From assembly GCF_932274485.2 (NCBI RefSeq), contig NC_065879.2:42650436-42714435 (forward strand): 64,000 bases of DNA. Reading direction: 5' to 3'. The notes under the pieces are model-generated. The model was given only the letters and a program-made list of their open reading frames with translations, made no database searches and was not told the origin of the DNA. The stretch comes from Patella vulgata. Its lineage: Eukaryota; Mollusca; Gastropoda; Patellidae. Below, piece by piece: positions 44,430-57,462 of the stretch (its first letter is position 1; each line of letters begins with the position of its first letter). The position numbers were made by a program, and so were the translations under genes.

Positions 44430-44545
44430 TGTGTAGGTAAAAGACCCTTGGCAGTTGGAATTTGAATAAGTGTAGAGAGAAATACTGTTGTACAGCAAAA
44501 TTTTCCTCATTGCTGTGTTGACAAGACATTAAACTCCACTTCTTC
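44430..44545 (+). repeat. Type 2 SINE fragment
   Basis: GTAAAAGACCCTTGGCAGTT and CATTAAACTCCACTTC match the 3' half of 35086-35332. Confidence 0.55.
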
Positions 44546-44624
44546 CCTGCTCGCAAGATGATGTTATTCAACTGTGTTGGATATTGTCATTTAAAACTCA
44601 ACAATATATCAAAGCAATTCCATC

Positions 44625-44900
44625 CAATTGGAGAGGGTCGAATGGTGAAATGTACGCGTTGGATCAGAAGGTATGTCATTGAGTCAAGTGGCGTGGCTTC
44701 AATTCCCCGCATGTACGTGACAAGGAGTAGGGTCGCCTGTCTAACCTCGTTGGTTTTCTCCGGGTCCTCTGGTCTCCCCCCACTGCTAAAGATGTGCATG
44801 TGAATTATTGAAAAAAAACAATTGAACCATATGTCTGTCCTGAAATGACCTAGCTTGTGTCGTGAAACCCCATCTCTCTCTCTTTTTCTCTCTTTCCATC
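44625..44900 (+). repeat. SINE, type 1, copy 2
   Basis: Shares AAGGTATGTCATTGAGTCAA, GTACGTGACAAGGAGTAGGG, GTTTTCTCCGGGTCCTC and TTGAACCATATGTCTGTCC with copy 1 and the inverted copy. It ends CCCATCTCTCTCTC. Confidence 0.7.
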
Positions 44901-46654
44901 CAAGTGCGCAATCCCCTTCTGAAACTGGTTGATTTTGATATCTTGTAATTTGTAATGAGGACCCTTCAATTGTGCGTAAGTTAGGCTGTGGAATTTGGAC
45001 GTACTGTGTATCAATAGCAAATGAATAGGTTTCGTCTAAAAGATGAACAAAATTTACCTTTTCCTTTGAATACTTGCATGTATTAACTTCATGTTTTGAC
45101 TTCTATTTTTTTAATTTTGGTTAATTTTTTAAAAATTACAAATTATTTCAAGTTGTGCACAGCATGGACTGGTAAGCAGATCAACCAGGTTCGTGGATTG
45201 AATAAGTAACAAAATCTGAACAATTGCATCCCAAAAACAAACACTTGTAGGAATTTTGCTCTAATTATCTAGTACAAATTGAAAAGTGAATATGTTCAGA
45301 AGTTTAATTTATGAATTGTAGCAAGGTTTTCAACTTGGAAAGAGAATTAAATGGCCTGTTATATAAACTTATAATTTAGTAAATATTAGAATAATTCTAT
45401 TAATAATAATGATCATACTTCTATTAATAATAATGATCATAATCATTTAATATTTATCAGTTAATTATCTACATATCAAAAGATTTTATATATTATTATA
45501 TTCTTTTTTTTATTGATATTGAGTCTATATTATATATTTTAATATTATATTAAAATTATGTTGATTTATTTCTCGCTATAAAGTTTGTTTTCAACCAAAA
45601 GAAACTGTGTTTGTTATCAATTTACCCCTGAAATACAAATTCATTTACTTCAAACTTAACTATCACGCTCTGTTAAAATTAACCCTTTCAGTCTCAAAAT
45701 TGCTTTATCTTTAACCCTTTAACTACCTATCTAGATAATATATAGTATAGTAAAACTAATCTAACCTCTTTCCTTTCCAAGTTGAAATGTGTACCTTGAT
45801 ACCAATTTTAAGGCCAAGACAAGATATTTGATAGTTTCTTAATGTTTTAGACATGGCTTTCTTCAGCACTTACAAAGATAACATTATAACAAACTAGAAT
45901 AAGAGATATTAAACAAATAACTTTTAATAGCACTTATCATCCTAGGTGACACCCACTTTAACTCTTCACACTACACTCTTCACAGCACACCCTCTTGGTT
46001 GACATTAATATTTAACAGATTGCATGCTGTAGCATTGATGTAATTTTGTGTTGCGTGAGTAAAATGATGTGTGAATGAATCAGAATGTCGACAGGCGTGT
46101 ATTATGTGACTTTAGTAGTAATATGTCTTTATGCAAATATTGATAAATACACTTATACCAGCTGTTATTATGTTTGTAGGTCCATTATTCATCGCAACCT
46201 AACACTAAACATTAATTGAATGCGTGATCATTGAAATAATTCCTAAATATAGGCCAGTGGATTTGATACATGGAACCTAAAATTTGGACTATAACAAGTA
46301 TGTCAGTGTTTAGCTGAGTTGGCAAAATGGTTTATTGTGATAGACAAACATTAAAATTTGTATCACTTTGCTTATTAAAATGGTTTTATAAACAACTTTT
46401 TTCAGAAATTTAAACTTTATTTTTATTATATATTTTCAAGAAAATCTAATTTCTTTGCAGTATTTTTGTTGTATTTTGACCCTAGGCTCATTTAATAGGA
46501 AAATAGTTTGTCTGTGTTCACCATCCATGAGAAACAAAATATAATCAAACTAAACTGCATGATTTTTAATTTTATTTTACAAAATGTCATATATATTGTA
46601 TCATATGCTTTTTAGATACACAGATCTATTTTCCCTTGTCATTTGTGCAGGACA
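44901..46654 (+). other. Dlg intron, nothing recognised
   Basis: Very AT-rich. A short tandem duplication (CTATTAATAATAATGATCAT) lies near 45396-45440. No gene or element was seen. Confidence 0.5.
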
Positions 46655-46866
46655 GGGGGAACAGCTTCTAGTTATAAGGATGGTACCGAAAACCAACGTC
46701 CTGTGTACATATTTGCATGCATGTAAAAGACTGCTTGACAGTTGGAGTTAAATGTGAAATGCTGCTGTTCAGGCAAAATTTCCCTCATAGTATGCAGCAT
46801 GGCGTAGGGCCATCTTCTTTAGCCTGGTTATTGCACAAAAGTAGGACGTTGAACGCCATTTCATTT
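46655..46866 (+). repeat. SINE-like repeat, type 2, copy
   Basis: ACGTCCTGTGTACATATTTG, CATGTAAAAGACTGCTTGAC and the end GACGTTGAACGCCATTTCAT match 35086-35332. Confidence 0.65.
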
Positions 46867-46984
46867 ACACAGCTCTTTTTACAATGATATTCGCTATATG
46901 GATCAGTGAGCGATACGTGATCTAGCTTTGTATAATTTTAGTGGGTATAATTGATGATGTTGGGTTTAACACCAGTGTATGCCG

Positions 46985-47390
46985 TTAAACATGCATTATG
47001 GAAGAGCAAAATCTGCTTATTACAAGTCTTCCTTTAGGCCTGAAATGTTATCTAAATTATCAATTAGACATTAATTAACTTATCCAGACCATAATAAACT
47101 CTTGATGTCAAGGCTAGCCTTCGATGTTTGCTGGATTAGATTCCTATATGCCGCTAACGGCCGTTGATAATTAAATCAGAAAAAGTGGATAATCGAGACT
47201 ATGCTATTTATATAAATGATTTTAGTAATGATGACCGAGACTATGCAAAAATTTCACCCGTTTCTTTCTCGGCTCATAGTGGATCAATTTGATTGAAATT
47301 TTCAGCAAATTACCTTTACACTATCTAGTTTTTAACTATTATAGCGAGAACTGTCATCTCTTTATCTTATCTCCCATAATGTATCTTTAA
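46985..47390 (+). mobile_element. TTAA-flanked MITE, copy 3
   Basis: TTAA then ACATGCATTATGGAAGAGC at the left and CCCATAATGTATCTTTAA at the right. Same orientation as copy 1; 406 bp. Confidence 0.85.
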
Positions 47391-47883
47391 TACATCTTAT
47401 AACTTATAAGTAGCCTTTATTTACTAACAATAACCAAATCTTGTGTTGTAACTTTCCTCACCCTCAAATTGAAACTTGCACTTAACGTGTTGTTCCCCAG
47501 TAACTTCTACAGATGATTGCCAAGTGCAGAACTCACATGTCACATAGCACTGATTGGGGTTGAGGCTATCAAAGCAGCTGATTATGATGAACTTGATTAC
47601 CGGTATTAATCTGCATAGATTATCAAACATGGATTTTGTCATGTATGCCTATAGTCCTTATATTTATAGATAAATAAGATCAACTGTGGAGCCAGATTAA
47701 ATTGGATATTGAGCAAGCTTTATTGGGTTTGGTGCGTGAATTAAAACACCATTGATGATCATATAATCCGGAAGAACAAATATAACTGCAGTTCTATTGC
47801 ATATGAATGCATAACTGTGATATATATTCAGCTTAAAAGACGACATACTCAAACTGCTTTGTCAAGTCATACCATTTTGCAGC
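47391..47883 (+). other. Dlg intron, nothing recognised
   Basis: A 72-codon - strand frame with several cysteines (47424-47642) has no recognised relative and no coding support. Confidence 0.4.
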
Positions 47884-47891
47884 ACTTAAAT

Positions 47892-48693
47892 CATAGGGGT
47901 ACAAGCCAGCGGGGCATGGGAGGGTGGGGAGCAGCTGCCCCGCTAACTTTCGGACAATCTGACTTTTCGGGAAGACAGGTAAAGTGAAAACAAAAATTAT
48001 TATGTCATCTAGTTGACAAAATAAAGTGCCCGAAAACACCAATTTTACTTTTCTTTTAATTGAATAGCACAAATTTGTACTGAATCGACTATGGATTAAA
48101 ACATTTTGTCTGGAGTCAGTCTACTTTGTGCGACATTTTCGGGCATTGATTATTATTTGTGAATGCAGCTGCAACAATCTGGTTGGATGGTTGGAATTCA
48201 GGTCGGCATTGAGTTGGATCTCGGTTACAAAACCATTGGACAACTTTGGAATTGCTTAACTTGAGGGCTAGAATAGCAGAAAAACGCATTTGCGACAGGT
48301 ACATTTTCAAAATTTTCTCCAGGAGGGCGAGGCCCCCATAACCCGCGACAATTGGTTGTTTGTTTGTGGTTTGGGTCAGCCACCTCAGTTAGGCTATATT
48401 GGACCACATCGTAGTTGCTGTATTCAAGGCTGAAATATTAGGAAAACGTGTTTGTGGCAGTTAAATTTTCAAAATTTTCTACCGACAGACCCCCGCCTCC
48501 GTGAACTGTAAACGATGGATTGGTTGATTGGAATTCGAGTCAGCCAGTCAGGCTTGTTAGGCCACTTTAAAGTTGCTGTATTCACGGTCTGGAGTGATAG
48601 GAAAATGCGTTTGCGGTCAGCAAATTTTCCATTTTTTATTTTTATTTTTGTGGGGGGGGGGGGGCTAACAGTAATCGAGCCCCTACGCCTATG
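47892..48693. mobile_element. hAT-like element with a tandem core
   Basis: The ends are CATAGGGGTAC and TACGCCTATG, imperfect inverses. The flanking 8-mers are ACTTAAAT (47884-47891) and ACTTGAAT (48694-48701), a duplication with one mismatch. Inside are about three diverged units with GATTGGTTGATTGGAATTC-, TTTAAAGTTGCTGTATTCA- and CATTTGCGACAGGTACATTT-like words. A poly-G run of 14 lies near 48651-48664. Confidence 0.75.
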
Positions 48694-48701
48694 ACTTGAA
48701 T

Positions 48702-50153
48702 GGTGGCATATGTTAAAGAGTAAAAAGTTGAACATGGGTAATAAATCCTAATAAGATATAGACATGAAGTGATTTTGAATTGAGGATTTGAATACTTCCA
48801 GGTGATCACAAGATTAAATTTAAAAAGAGGTTCATTAATTAAAGCATGTAGGTCTTTTCTTATTGATAGTAACTACAGCAGGTTTTTCTGCTTGTGTTTA
48901 ACTTCCCCAGCAATCCCTAATTATCTTCAGGATATATATGAATATAAAGGGGGGGGGTGTATAATTGGCCGTCAACGGTTTGAAGAGACAACATTTACAG
49001 TATTTAAGGTGAGTGTACAGAAAACATTGTATCAGAAAGCCGACCGTAATAAAAACTAGGTGTTTATTCATTTGGTCACTCAATTAACATGTGACTTAAA
49101 GATACATACTCTTGAAAGTATTTATAGTATAGTTATTTCCAATAAAAGTATGACAAATTTGGTATAAATTGAAAGTAGAAAATACCGGATGCCCTGAAAA
49201 ACACCCATGAGGCAAGCACTGGAAAAAAATGTCAGGATACCACTAACTGGCAACCCGAAGTCTTATTGTCTGCCAGCTTGACATAGGAAGCGCTTGTTAT
49301 CTTGGTCGAATGGTTAGGCAGTTTTGGGAACAATGAGGGGTTTAGACATACAAAAGACTCTGCAATTAAACGGCAGAAGAAGAAGTTTGCAGAAGATAAT
49401 GCAAGAATTTACTTAGGCTTCAATATGTATGGCAGATGGACAGTGAGTAACGACAAATAGATTCTGAAAATGGCCCCTCCCTCAAGTTACATTACAAACA
49501 TGGCTTCTAAAAATAGATTTTTTTATGTCTTGGGATATTTCCTCGCGAATACAATGTTTTGAGAGAGATTTGAAGTAAATTTTTGATAGATTAATTTGTT
49601 TGAATATGTTTTTAGTCCAAATATATCATCAAATCACTCAGTTTGTATACAGAAGGCATCTTTAACGTCTAAAGTTTTGTTAAAAAGACAGCAAGTTATA
49701 GACCTGTACTGTTACAACTGCATGATTGTGATTATGTTTACCAATAACAATCTGTACGTTATTGAATACATCCTGCAAAAAAATATCTATAGACCAAGAT
49801 TAAGTGGAGTAAACAACCGAAATATATTAAAAATAATCACAAAACTTAATATTAAGACACAACACTGAAATCTCCTCTTAAAATATTAAATAGAGCGAAT
49901 TATTGGTTTAATTTTAATTAGACTTTTGAGATATTGAACAAATTTGGCATGCATCTGCCACATACATGTATATCAATATTGATTTTACAAAATGAAGTAA
50001 ACTAAATGTGGACCTTTAAAAAGTGAGAAATCTGGTTTCTGGATCACATGAACCCCAAAGGAATGAAAAGCACAAGCTGAACAAATGTGTTGAAAAATTA
50101 GTATTCTAATCTTTAGCAGAGTTATCTCCCCATAAATATTGATTGCATTTATG
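48702..50153 (+). other. Dlg intron, nothing recognised
   Basis: Short frames at 48802-49059 and 49596-49868 have no protein-like conservation and the first would need a stop directly after a splice from the last Dlg exon. No element boundary was noticed. Confidence 0.45.
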
Positions 50154-50161
50154 TATATGAG

Positions 50162-50692
50162 CAGAGGCGTAGCCGTGAAATATATATTGGGGAGTTGGGT
50201 CCGCAACCCTAACCCCTAACCCATTTTTTAAAACCACTAAAAAATATAAACAAACACCATGTGGCCATGCTGTCTACCAAGACACTGCTTGCAAAAGCAT
50301 TATGGTTACGTTGCTGGCTGAGCGGGCGATAAATATTTGGTTTAGGCGGTTATGTTTTTGGGTATCTACATGCGATTCACTCTGATAAGTGGCAGAAAAA
50401 AATTAACAAAATATTACTGACAGGCTAACTAGACACAATGTTATGGAACACAGGTACTTTTCACTTTACACATGTTTTCAGGATGATTATCTCTGAGTTT
50501 TATTTTAGCAGTATAAACCATATTGGGATATGTACAGGTTTTATACAGATAGAATCTTAAAAAATCCTAATAATTATTGTAAATAAATAGGAGTTTGGGC
50601 CTACTATGTAAATTTTTGTCGGGGTCCAAGTATATTCAGACCCCCCCCCCAGAAAAACAATTGGGGGGGTCGGACCATGTGTGACGCCCATG
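50162..50692. mobile_element. Non-autonomous hAT element with 8-bp duplication
   Basis: It starts CAGAGGCGTAGCC and ends GTGACGCCCATG; both flanks are the identical 8-mer TATATGAG (50154-50161 and 50693-50700). The interior includes an inverted segment (about 50270-50430) shared with 41000-41150 and with hAT-3, plus poly-C and poly-G runs facing each other near 50641-50667. Confidence 0.88.
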
Positions 50693-51566
50693 TATATGAG
50701 TAAAGGAGATTGGAGCAAAAAATAATTTAAATTATGTTATTAAATTTCATATTGACAGGTTTGTTTTTAAAAGAATAATGTAATTCATAAAAGTGGTTTG
50801 TGTGTTAATTTTTTATACACCCACATTGGAAATGTGATCATATATAGCCGTTGCCTCCATCCGTTGTCCACAATTTCATGTGAACACTCTACAGACAGCA
50901 TTTATCATCTGTTTTGAAATTATATATATGTTGTTTACATAAGTGAGATGAAGAATCCTATTTAAATTCAATAATTTCTTCAGGAGTTATGGCCCTTGTT
51001 TCACTATGTTGCACCTTGTGAATGCTCTAACGACAAAATTTATCATCCGATCTGCATGCAATTTATATGCATCATTTAGATTAGTGAAACAAAGACACCT
51101 TTGGGATTTCAGCAATTTCCGTTAATTACATCTAGAGTTATGGCCGTTGTTACACTTTGTTGTCCCCCGTCGTCCATCACACTTTTTTGGACACAATAAC
51201 TCTCCTTCTGATTGAGCTAGAATGTTCAAACTTGGTGTAGGTGTTTATTAGGTCAATGCCTTGATGGAGTTCGAAGATGAGCATTTTCTGCTCAGGGTTA
51301 GCAGAGATAAGCAATTTGATTGGTTGATGCTTTGGGACATGATAACTTTTTGGGACACAATAACTCTCCTTCTAATTGAGCTAGAATGTTCAAACTTGGT
51401 GTAGGTGTTTATTAGGTCAATGCCTTGATGGAGTTCAAAGATGGGCATTTTCTGCTTGGGGTAAGCAGAGATAAGCAATTTGATTGGTTGATGTTTTGGG
51501 ACATGATAACTTTAGTTCTAATTAAGTGAGACTGATTGGTGTATAGTTTTATTACATAAATACCTT

Positions 51567-54500
51567 TAGGCCGCATTCCATGGGCACAAATTGTCGTTGC
51601 AAAAATATTTTCGTTCCTACAAATCCGGTCTAGAAGAAATTTTGTCAGTGTATAGTTCATATAGAGATATTCGTTTGTTGTAATGTTCCCCAAAAAATTC
51701 CATAGTTCTTCGGTGATATTCTTCGTTGAAATCCGGACTATTTATTGATAGTAAAATTCATAGTGCGCGAGGTCACTGGACAGAATTCAGCGTTGTTCGC
51801 CGCATCACGTAATCGTTTTTTCCACAATCGACCAATCACGTTATTGTCTACATTCGCGTGTGTTGTTGGTAAACACAAAATGGCGTGCTTCACGAGGAAC
51901 ACATTGCAGTTATACATATAGAAGCTACACTAAATGGCGACAAAGGCTCAATTAACTTGTATTGTTCATTAGACAGTGTTAATAAGGGAAGTGCAGAACC
52001 CTTTACAAACACAAGGTGAGATAAATGTCGTGAGGTAGCTATAGACTGGTTTCAATTGGATGGAAATGACCAATCCATTGCAGCATTTTTCGATACAAAT
52101 GGATATTTTATTACGAAGGATATTATATTGAAGATACAGTCGGCAGTGGTTTTGGATTTCATCCAACGTTTTATAGATGTTTTAAGAACAAAACAGTTAA
52201 ATGATGCGAGAAAGAAAGAGAGTGACTCAGTGATAAGGCAGCGTCTACATTCAGTCCAACCGAAACTAAACTGTCACGACATACATACAGACTATTAGTA
52301 TTAGTATTACTGTGATGTGGTCATAATATATTTACCAAACATTATTTAACAACTTACTATTAGTATATTAATCATTCGACAAAAATAGCAATTCACTCAT
52401 AACATAATATTTTAAACACGGTTTCACCAAACCTTCAACAAGATATGACCACTTCTATTCCAACTAGTAGAAGTAATAAATAAATGTAATAAATAAAGGT
52501 GCATCATCTATAGGCTACAGACCATAAGTCCAGAAAAATTTGTGAATGAAAGAATTGAATATAACCATCCAAGTCAACCCAGAACATTGCATGCTGTGAT
52601 TCAAAAGGAAAGAGGGGAATTATACTAATTAATCAAAGTTTTTGATAATCCCTAATTAAGTCTCTCACACCCCACTGATAAAGTAACATGAGCTGAACAT
52701 TAATGTCCAGTCGACACGGTTCCTTTTTATTTAAATAATTTGCTTGCATGTAAGGGTCTGTAGCAGAGGAAGGAAACTGGGGGACTCGGAGAAAACTCAC
52801 AAGGTTGAACAAGTGACCCTAGTCCTTGTCACGTACAAGCAGAGAATTGAAATTAAGTCATTGACGCAATGACAGACCTTATGATTTCATGTGTACATGT
52901 TAAACCATTCGCCACCCACCCTCCGTGTTAAATAGGTGTCTTTGTAAATTATGTATGTTATAGTTATACAGTGTATTAAGTATTAAATGTCTACAGTGTT
53001 TTTAAATTTATGTATTAAAGAAATGTATATGAAAATATTATCTATTAAGAAATATTGGTATTTATATTATGCAATATTTATATTAATAAATATCATTTGA
53101 TACATAATATATCAAAATTCAAATGTTCTTTTTGGCCATTATGACCCTAATGTTTTGACCGTTATGTAGTTTTGACCGTTATGTAGTTTTGACCAAAATG
53201 TTTGACCGTTATGACCAAATACTTGAGCCATTTTGGTTTAGGGCCTTTATGTCCATAACCCCTACTACTAGGCCTAGTACTTCAACAAATTTAAAAACTA
53301 AAAGTGTGTCTCATTCACCCCTACTCCTTCATTAATATCACCAAAGGAATCACATGATGGTGCAGTACTTGTCACTACTTCATCAGAGTTAAAGAAGTCA
53401 GTTTTATCAGAGAGCTGTATAATTTGCAAGAAAAAATCCATGTATGTTTGAGCGGGGGCCATACAAAAGAGGGACAATTTAGTCCAGTGCGAAATAAAAA
53501 CAGCATTTTTATTATTTTATTTAAAGCACCAATAACACTTTTGCTGTTTTGATAAGTCCAGTGAAACAAATACCGGTAGCCTTATTCTAACTACTAAATG
53601 AGTTAGTGTCTTACTCTTAGTGTAAATCCTCCATTAAATTGTATTTTATTTATCTTAGGTGATCAAAAATATTTTTCAAATCAAAGATAATTAGTTTTGG
53701 ATTTGATCGACTACATGTACAGTATCTGTTATAATTGATTAAAAAAATCAGAATATTTATCAGAAGCAAAATTCCAACATTGAAAGTGTGTTTGGCACTT
53801 TAATCGTTGATTACATGTAAACTATGTCGTAGGTGAGCCCCATATTGATGGGGGGGGGGCATCTGGTTCATTCGCAATTGCAGACAAAACCCATTTTGAA
53901 TTTATATATCTATTGTAAGCTTATACATTGTAGATGCAAAATTTTATTTTGTCCATATGGGCTTTTCCCTGACAATTCTGAGCTAGTTCAAATTATTTAA
54001 GCATTTCTTCTTAATATTTCTGCAACTTTTTAAGTTTTCAACCTTTATTTCAAAATATGTTTTTTCATTCTTAATCTTAGCTAAACACTAGCCTATCCAT
54101 GATCATTATCAAGACAGCAGGCTAGACAGGTTTTAAGTATTTTGTTATGTAAAATGAATGATTTTATTAGAATTACACTTATAGAAGCAGTGACCTTGTT
54201 GCATTCTCTGTAATCTCCCTTGATATTAAGGCATTTTTCTAGTGAAATAGACTGGTCCAATATCCTTAATCAGTGTCGAAAAAACCTGACTGACTGCCAC
54301 ATTTTATGTCAGTGTGATCAAAATACCTTTTGGGACGTTTTTGGGGTTCATTTGATCTCTGTTCGTCCCAACCGCGAGCGATTTGCAAGGTAAATCGTTC
54401 GCATGGCTTTGTTTACAAATGCTATGACCTGGCACTTGACCCCAGAATTTTTGACCGCAACCCCGCAAGCGAGACCGCTGATTGGCCAAATTTTAAATAG

Positions 54501-54719
54501 ATGCGCAGGATCCAACTCACATCTACGCAAATATGACTCCGCACTATAAAGAAATAAGTCATCGATTTATAGCCTATTTCGAGCTTGAACTATTAAATTG
54601 GCAGATTTTATTGGAGAACTTTGTTGACATATTGATTGCACGATTATTGATAGTCCGATTTGTAGACCGGTCTAGCGGGAGCGAAGGTGACAAGATTTTC
54701 ACCCCGAGAATACGGCCTA
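51567..54719. mobile_element. TAGGCC-terminus transposon, 3-bp duplication
   Basis: The ends are TAGGCCGCATTCCATGGG and, inverted, TAGGCCGTATTCTCGGGG. The flanks are CTT on both sides (51564-51566 and 54720-54722); removing the element and one CTT restores the family B unit ATACCTTGACTAAG nearly exactly (here GTCTAAG). A 3-bp duplication would fit PIF/Harbinger among others. The 3.15-kb interior has no recognised transposase; the 80-codon frame at 52056 (FFDTNGYFITKDIILKIQSA) is unassigned. A SINE lies inside. Confidence 0.8.
52712..52925 (-). repeat. SINE, type 1, inverted copy
   Basis: CAATGACAGACCTTATGAT, CCTAGTCCTTGTCACGTAC and GGGGACTCGGAGAAAACTC are the inverse of the SINE words at 44186-44420 and 44625-44900. 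It lies inside the TAGGCC element. Confidence 0.65.
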
Positions 54720-55740
54720 CTTGTCTAAGTTCAAATAATGAGCATTTTCTGCCCATGGTAAGCAGAGCGATAAGCAATTTGATTGGTCGAGACTTTGGAA
54801 CACAATAACTCTCATTCTAATTGAGCTAGAATGTTTACACTTGGCATAGGTGTTTATTAGGCCAATGCCTTGATGGAGTTCGAAGATAAGCATTTTCTGC
54901 TTAGGGTAAGCTGCAGAGATAAGCAATTGGATTGTTTGATGTTTTGGGACACAATAACTTTAGTTCTAATTGAGAGCGAGGACACTTGGTGTATAGTTTT
55001 ATTATATCAATACCTAGCCTAAGTTCGATAATGAGCATTTTCTGCTTAGTGTAAGCAGAGCGATAAGCAATTTGATTGGCCGAGACTTTGGAACTCCATA
55101 ACTGTCTAATTGAGCTAGAATGTTCAAACTTGGTGTAGGCGTTCATTAGTTGAATGTCTTGATGGAGTTCGATGATAAACATTGTCTGCTTACTGTAAGC
55201 AGAGATAAGCAATCTGATTGGTTGATGCATTGGGGCACGATAATTTTGGTTATAATTAAGTGAGATTGATGAAACTCTGAGTATAGATTCATTATATCAT
55301 TACCTGACTAAGTTCAATGATGAGAATTTTATGCTTAGGCTATTAAAGGAGCGACAAGCAATTTGATTAGCCAAGACTTTGGAATGTAACAACTCTGCTT
55401 TTAATTGAGGTAGAATGTTTAAACTTGATGTAGATGTTCATTAGGTGAATGTCTTGACTGAGTTCAATGATTAACATTTCGAGCTAAAGCTAAGCAGAGC
55501 TAAGCAATTTCATTGATCAATGCTTTGGGACAAGATAACTTTGATTCTATCTGATAGAGAGTGATGAAACTTAGTGTATAGTTGATAATCAGTTTGATTG
55601 CTTGATACTTTTGAAAAAAGATAAATGTCGAATAATTAATATGTATCATCTATTTATTTTGGCAGGGGACATCATCCTCACTGTTGGCTTGTTGAACCTT
55701 GTGAATGCTTTAACACCAAAAATTATAATCTGATCCATAT

Positions 55741-56412
55741 CAGAGGTGGATCCCAGGAGGGGTGCGCGCTCCCCCTAATTTTTGACAGTGCCCTTTTTTA
55801 CTGCTGAAACTGCCTTTTCTGAGACCCAAATATTATTATGTCCGTTCCCAACCCGTTGCAGGGATCCCAAATGACTCAAACCATCGACACAACACACCAG
55901 TCTGGTCTAATTAATGCTTCCACTTCCAAACGAATTCTTGTTGTTTAGATGACGGTGCCCTAATCCTATAGAGTGACTATAGACAGACATCAATGATAGC
56001 ATCTTGTGGAATCGGCGACGTAAACACTCGTGCCCATCACCGACGCGCATGAGTTCAACTTGATGTAGCATTGTTTCATGTGTGGACAGTATACAGTACA
56101 CGTAACAAGGCTTAAATAGTGAAGTGGCTAGGGAATAGATTCGTCTTTTTTCCCATCATAATGCCTCGCTCGCCTTGACAATTTTCGAGTCACATATTCA
56201 ACTGGCTTTTTTGCTCGATTTTAAGGCTCTTTTTCAACGATTTCCGAACGTTTACTTAGACGAAAATATCAGCCAAATAGCTCTTGGAATGGCTACAGAA
56301 GCAAGGAAATAACGGATAAAAAAAAATACCTCTCAGCGGCGTGCCCTGTCTCCGCGGTCAGGGCCCTCAGTTTGCGGCGCCCCCCTTTTCAGAATTCCTA
56401 GATCCGCCCCTG
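55741..56412. mobile_element. hAT5-like element, 5-bp duplication
   Basis: It starts CAGAGGTGGATCCCAGG and ends CCTAGATCCGCCCCTG. CATAT flanks it on both sides (55736-55740, 56413-56417), and the family A unit resumes directly (ATGAAATTTATATGCATC). 672 bp, no coding sequence. The 5-bp duplication places it with hAT5-like elements only tentatively. Confidence 0.75.
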
Positions 56413-56988
56413 CATATGAAATTTATATGCATCATTTAAATTAGTGAAAGAAAGAATCCTATGGAATTTCAGCAATTTTCGTTTATTACGTCTAGAGTTA
56501 TGTTGGACCTTCTGAATGCTCAAATGACAAAAATTATCATCCAATATGTATGAAATTTATATGCATCATTTGAATTAATAAAATAAAGAAGCCTATTGAA
56601 TTTCAGCTATTTATGTTAATTACTTCTATAGTTATGGCCCTTGTTTCACGTTGTTGAACCTTGTGGATGCTCGAACAACAAAAGTTATCATCCGATTTGT
56701 ATGAAATATATATATGCATCATTTATATTAGTGAAACGAAAAAGCCTATTGAATTTCAATAATTTCTGTAGACTACTTCCAGAGTTGAGGCCCTTGTTTC
56801 AGTTTGTAGAACTTTGTGAACCCTCAAACGACAAAAATTAGAATCTGATCTGTATGAAATTGTCTTTTAAATGCTCTTATTATTTATTATTACCTACAAA
56901 AGAATAAATATTCAAAAACACTTGTCGACCGCTCGGACGATTTAGCTGCTGTTGGCGTATGTTTCATTGCCTGGCAACCTATCTTTAA

Positions 56989-57462
56989 CAAATATTTGTC
57001 ATCAGGTTTAAAATATGTAACATCAAGAACTGGTAAGTTGATCTGCGTGTAATAAAGGCAGTGGCATGCTGAGGTTTGGCAATGCCTGGGACCAACTCCT
57101 TGATCATATACCAATACTCAAGCATTGAAATCAGAAATCTGAGAGATCGAGACATTTGAATATGTAAAAACAGATGAAATAAACTTTTTATTCCATTAAG
57201 TAGGACAGATTGTACAACAAAATTAAATGTAAAACATTTAATTTCATTCATTTGGATGCTCCCCTGTAATGGATACCCAGACTCCGCTGCCCCCCCCCCC
57301 CCCATGAATGTCACTGAATGAATGTGTCATGAATGTGTTATCTGTAGGAGTGGTTAGTTTTGACTAGCTGTAAGATCAGATGTAAACAAACAATAAGAGT
57401 AAATACCAAGCTATAAGATGATAGATGTTTAAACAAAGGCTTGTTAACATTCTTATTGGCTT
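56989..57462 (+). other. Dlg intron, nothing recognised
   Basis: A poly-C run (about 57288-57303) lies here. No gene or element was recognised. Confidence 0.45.

Larger units (their letters stand above)
51163..55691 (-). mobile_element. Family B element, copy 3, interrupted
   Basis: Family B core units at 51175-51566 are cut by the TAGGCC element and resume at 54720 (GTCTAAGTTCAAATAATGAG), running to GGGGACATCATCCTCACTGT then TGGCTTG at 55691. TTG is present on both sides of the insertion in family A and may be the target duplication. Confidence 0.75.
50809..56988 (+). mobile_element. Family A element, copy 7, heavily nested
   Basis: The left end TTTTTATACACCCACATTGG is at 50809 and the right end GCCTGGCAACCTATCTTT at 56988. 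The core monomers (CCGATCTGTATGAAATTTAT, ATGCATCATTTGAATTAGTG, CTAGAGTTATGGCCCTTGTT) stop at 51162 inside CACTTTGTTG and resume at 55692 with TTGAACCTTGTGAATGC, so the family B element at 51163-55691 is inserted in it. A hAT5-like element (55741-56412) is a second insertion. The monomers here are a distinct subfamily from those at 28921-29890. Confidence 0.8.

Noticed and set aside
48802-49059. 85-codon + strand frame after an AG acceptor as a Dlg exon
   Set aside because: In the phase required by the previous Dlg exon it meets a stop at once (AG plus GTGA), and the peptide has no PDZ3 or linker resemblance.
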